Source of the DNA: Clostridiales bacterium UBA6468 | GTDB taxonomy: Bacteria; Bacillota; Clostridia; Oscillospirales; Oscillospiraceae | Assembly (NCBI GenBank): GCA_002436765.1 | Contig: DJNI01000010.1 | Location: 1 to 7,893 of the forward strand | Reading direction: 5' to 3' | DNA: 7,893 bases | Shown: piece after piece, positions 5,601 through 7,893 of the stretch | Layout: every line of letters starts with the position of its first letter | Position numbering within the stretch: position 1 is the first letter of the stretch | Translations under genes and position numbers: made by a program | Notes under the pieces: model-generated | What the model was told of the DNA's origin: nothing | Seen by the model: only the letters and a program-made list of their open reading frames with translations | Databases searched by the model: none

Positions 5601-6806
5601 TCATTCTTTCAGATACCGCATGGCGCAGTCCACAAACACGGCCGCGCCTGTGGAGAGGACGCTTTCGTCAAACTTTACCTTCGGGTGGTGCTGGGGGTAA
5701 ACATAGCCCTTGGACGGTTCGCCCGCCGCCAGCGCCAGCATCAGAGACGGGACTTCATGACTGACATAGGCAAAGTCCTCCGAGCCGCCGCCCCGGGCAG
5801 GCTTTCCGCCGCTGAGCTCCGCCGTGGTGAACGCGCGGTCTGCACCCAGAAGGTCTTTGAGATACCCCGTGACTTTCTCCGAAAGCGCCCCATCGTTGAC
5901 AAGGGTTGGACATCCGCTGCCGAAGCTGACCTCGGCGCTGGCACGGAAGGCTTCCGCCACGTTTTTCGCGATGGCGGTCATGCGCTTTTTCAGATAGGCG
6001 CGGGTCTTTTCGTCGTAGGTGCGGATGGTGCCGCCCATGGTCGCCGTGTCGGGGATGACATTGCCCGCTTCGCCCGCATGGAAGGTGCCGATGGTCAGGA
6101 CTGCCTCGTCGGAAGCAGACAGCTCCCGGGCGTGTATTTCCTGAAGGGCGACGAGAATATGCGCCGCCGCCGTCAGAGGATCAATGCCGTTCTGGGGCGC
6201 TGAGCCGTGACAGCCCTTGCCATGCACCCGGATGGTAAAGTAATCTGCCGCCGGGGCGCTGACGCCGGGGGCGGAGACAACCACCGTCCCGGCGGGAAGC
6301 GGCATCCCCGCCGCCACATGGATCATCAGGGCGGCGTCGGGTCTGGGGTTTTCCAGCACCCCGGAGGCGATCATGTCCTTGCTGCCCTCAAAAATTTCCT
6401 CCGCAGGCTGGAACATGAGCTTGACCATGCCGTCCAGCTCGGACTCATGGGCTTTCAGGATTTTCGCCGCGCCCAGCAGCATGGCGGTGTGCATATCGTG
6501 GCCGCAGGCGTGCATCCGCCCGTTTTTGCAGACAAAGTCCACGTCGGCTTCCTCGGCAATGGGCAGGGCGTCCATATCCGCCCGAAGCAGCAGAACTTTC
6601 CCGCCGGGCTTGCCGACGGTGGTGACAAGACCCGCTTTCCCGCTTTCCTGAACGGCATAGCCCATCTCCGCAAGCGCGGATTTTACGTAAGGCTTCGTTT
6701 CCGTCAGGTCAAATCCGGTTTCCGCATGGGTGTGAAGCCACAGACGATGGGCTTTGATCTCCTCCTGAAGCGCCGCCGCTTCCTGCATGATCTGTTCCTT
6801 CGTCAT
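5601..6806 (-). CDS. M20D-family amidohydrolase (hippurate hydrolase / N-acyl amino acid deacylase type)
   Basis: This 401-residue cytoplasmic metallo-amidohydrolase belongs to peptidase family M20 subfamily D, which cleaves N-acyl groups from amino acids and related amides. The N-terminus carries HRLWLHTHAETGF (20-32), the family 'LHxxPExGF' element. RADMDALPI (75-83), the metal-binding MHACGHDMHTAML (98-110) with C101 and H103, FQPAEE (132-137, catalytic/metal Glu), H163 in MIHVAAG and the C-terminal HHPKVKFDE (373-381) supply the other ligands. The lid/dimerisation region (about 185-300) contains GKGCHGSAPQNGIDP. All expected active-site residues are present. The substrate cannot be read from sequence: hippurate, indole-acetyl amino acids and N-acetyl-diaminopimelate are handled by close relatives. 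The ATG at 6806 follows AAGGGG (6816-6821). It lies 34 nt after the 69-residue gene and 15 nt before the ydjG-like gene, so is probably cotranscribed with both. Confidence 0.92.
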   Translation of the reverse strand: MTKEQIMQEAAALQEEIKAHRLWLHTHAETGFDLTETKPYVKSALAEMGYAVQESGKAGLVTTVGKPGGKVLLLRADMDALPIAEEADVDFVCKNGRMHACGHDMHTAMLLGAAKILKAHESELDGMVKLMFQPAEEIFEGSKDMIASGVLENPRPDAALMIHVAAGMPLPAGTVVVSAPGVSAPAADYFTIRVHGKGCHGSAPQNGIDPLTAAAHILVALQEIHARELSASDEAVLTIGTFHAGEAGNVIPDTATMGGTIRTYDEKTRAYLKKRMTAIAKNVAEAFRASAEVSFGSGCPTLVNDGALSEKVTGYLKDLLGADRAFTTAELSGGKPARGGGSEDFAYVSHEVPSLMLALAAGEPSKGYVYPQHHPKVKFDESVLSTGAAVFVDCAMRYLKE

Positions 6807-6840
6807 AGAAACCAGCCCCTTTCGTCCTTAGTATGCCTTA

Positions 6841-7050
6841 CTACAGGGAAAAGTCTTCGTTGTCGTACTTGGAAAAATCCACAGCCTTGGGCTTGGCCGG
6901 GATGCGCTTGCAGGGGTCATACTTGAATTTGCGGCACTGGTCGTCCACCGTTTTCAGTCCCTTTTTGGCGCACAGAATCTGCCCGTCGCCCAGATGGGCG
7001 CCGTTTGCGCAGTAGGCGCAGGAGCGTTCTATCTTTTTGCGAAACAGCAT
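6841..7050 (-). CDS. Small five-cysteine protein, conserved hypothetical
   Basis: This is a 69-residue protein with no signal peptide or membrane segment. It is basic at the N-terminus (MLFRKKIERS) and has C11, C14, C27, C39 and C47, spaced like a small zinc- or iron-binding fold. It has a basic YDPCKRIPAKPKA stretch (44-56) and an acidic C-terminus (FSKYDNEDFSL). It resembles uncharacterised short proteins I associate with Clostridia genomes; I cannot assign a function. The coding call rests on a good ribosome site (GGGGAGGA at 7058-7065, 7 nt before the ATG), fit between neighbours with 30- and 34-nt gaps, and orderly cysteine spacing. Confidence 0.8.
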   Translation of the reverse strand: MLFRKKIERSCAYCANGAHLGDGQILCAKKGLKTVDDQCRKFKYDPCKRIPAKPKAVDFSKYDNEDFSL

Positions 7051-7079
7051 GGCGGTATCCTCCCCATGTTTATTTTTGT

Positions 7080-7085
7080 ATTATA
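7080..7085 (-). promoter_or_regulatory. Candidate promoter (-10 element) for the 69-residue gene and downstream operon
   Basis: A perfect TATAAT on the minus strand overlaps the stop codon of the upstream membrane protein. A start about 7 nt downstream would give a leader of roughly 20 nt containing the ribosome site at 7058-7065. The -35 region at 17-nt spacing (7103-7108, TAGCTT) is poor, so the element may be weak, activator-dependent or coincidental. Confidence 0.4.
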
Positions 7086-7893
7086 CACCAAACACTCCGG
7101 AAAAGCTACCCCTTTTTTGAAGCTTTACCACCAGCGCCCCGACGGAAAGCACCCCGAAGGGAAGCCAGACGCCGTAGGCCATCAGCGCGGCAAGGGCGAG
7201 GGAAAAAAGCGTTTGCAGCAGCTTCCCAAGAAAGTACGGCTTCATGGAAAGCCCCGCCGTGACGGACAGGGTCTGCATGGTGACGCACAGGCCGCCGAAA
7301 GCCAGAATGCCCGAACAGATGCAGAACCGGGCGGAAACATCCGCGACGGCCAGCAGCTCACAGCAGCCGTTGGAAAGCTCCAGGATTCCCGTGAGCGCGA
7401 CCTGCACCGCCGTCGGGAGGATCCAGAAGATCCACCGTTTCAGAAACGCCAGCAGAACCCGGAAAAGCACCACCCAGCCGCATACCGTAGCCATGACCCG
7501 AATCCCGGTGTTCAGGGCGGAAGCGGGGGAATGGGGACTTGTCTTCGTCAGCCTGACGGGGGCGGCGGGTTTCCCCGGAGTCAGCAGCGCCGCGAAAAGC
7601 GCGCCCGCGATATGAATACCCCACAGCGCCCAGGCCATCCACCGGCGGGGGAACATGGCCGCCGCCATGCCGAACAGGAACGCAGGCCCCGCGTTGCTGC
7701 AAAAGGATAGCAGACGTTCCGCATCCGGCTTTGTCAGCTGTCCGCTGCGGAAAGCGGCGGCGACGTTCTGCGCCCCCACGGGATACCCGCCCAGAAGCGC
7801 CGGGATCAGCAGGGATTCCGCCCCCTCCGGCATTCCGAACAGCCGCCCCAATGGCCGCAGAACCGCCAAAGAGCTGCCAAGCAGGGAGCTTGT
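7081..7893 (-). CDS. YlbJ-like / nucleoside-recognition (Gate) membrane protein, C-terminal part (partial)
   Basis: The 270 C-terminal residues of a multi-helix membrane protein are visible; the frame stays open to the window edge, so the start lies outside. The segment LLGGYPVGAQNVAAAF, followed by SGQLTKPDAERLLSF and CSNAGPAFLFGMA, matches the signature of the YlbJ (SpoVV) sporulation membrane proteins and related Gate-domain proteins. At least six further hydrophobic helices follow, for example around MAWALWGIHIAGALFAALL and GWVVLFRVLLAFL. In B. subtilis, YlbJ is a mother-cell protein needed for dipicolinic acid movement into the forespore. Whether this is the true YlbJ orthologue or a paralogue (Clostridia often have several) is unresolved. 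The TTG at 7869 is an internal Leu codon, not a start. The stop is 30 nt before the 69-residue gene. Confidence 0.7.
   Translation of the reverse strand, partial: TSSLLGSSLAVLRPLGRLFGMPEGAESLLIPALLGGYPVGAQNVAAAFRSGQLTKPDAERLLSFCSNAGPAFLFGMAAAMFPRRWMAWALWGIHIAGALFAALLTPGKPAAPVRLTKTSPHSPASALNTGIRVMATVCGWVVLFRVLLAFLKRWIFWILPTAVQVALTGILELSNGCCELLAVADVSARFCICSGILAFGGLCVTMQTLSVTAGLSMKPYFLGKLLQTLFSLALAALMAYGVWLPFGVLSVGALVVKLQKRGSFSGVFGV

Noticed and set aside
4302..6203. A 633-codon open frame on the plus strand, antisense to the ydjG-like gene and parts of the ydjH-like and amidohydrolase genes
   Set aside because: It spans two real gene boundaries on the opposite strand, has no family-like motifs, and is a by-product of GC-rich codon use. 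The minus-strand proteins here have clear domains and ribosome sites.
6994..7710. A 238-codon plus-strand frame opposite the ylbJ-like gene
   Set aside because: The translation is Gln/Arg/Gly-rich low complexity with no domain, antisense to a coherent membrane protein.

Overview
The window is GC-rich, densely packed bacterial DNA. Short intergenic gaps, strong AGGAGG-type ribosome sites, a YlbJ-like sporulation-type membrane protein and the family composition all point to a spore-forming-lineage Clostridia (Bacillota). My best guess is a gut Oscillospiraceae relative; this comes from protein character and base composition, not from a search.

Plus strand, 1-1713: the end of xseA (exonuclease VII large subunit), then xseB (small subunit) and ispA (short-chain, farnesyl-type polyprenyl diphosphate synthase). 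The three reading frames overlap (ATGA at xseA/xseB, 11 nt at xseB/ispA), so they form one translationally coupled operon. It ends at a perfect 12-bp GC-rich hairpin at 1687-1713, which lies between convergent genes and probably terminates both strands.

Minus strand, 7893 down to 1721, in transcription order: the C-terminal 270 residues of a YlbJ/nucleoside-recognition-type membrane protein; a 69-residue five-cysteine protein; an M20D amidohydrolase; then three genes resembling Bacillus subtilis ydjG (double zinc ribbon plus C-terminal membrane helix), ydjH (signal peptide, TPM domain, membrane helix, Gly/Ser tail) and ydjI (SPFH/band-7 domain plus three zinc ribbons); and finally, after a 168-nt leader, an RNHCP-domain zinc protein. 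The first six genes are 13-34 nt apart, and a perfect TATAAT sits just before the 69-residue gene, so the amidohydrolase and ydjGHI-like genes are probably one transcript.

In B. subtilis, ydjGHI sits behind pspA (ydjF) and belongs to a membrane-stress system. No pspA is visible here, and an M20D amidohydrolase occupies the position before ydjG. I expect the three proteins to form a membrane complex: a TPM domain outside, and zinc ribbons and SPFH inside. This is inference from family knowledge.

The most unusual non-coding signal is the RNHCP leader (about 2139-2217). Three short segments can pair in mutually exclusive ways, and one pairing buries the Shine-Dalgarno sequence. This looks like a translational switch, but it has not been tested by folding or conservation. 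I found no CRISPR array, tRNA, rRNA, insertion sequence or phage gene. No stretch above 300 nt lacks a gene.
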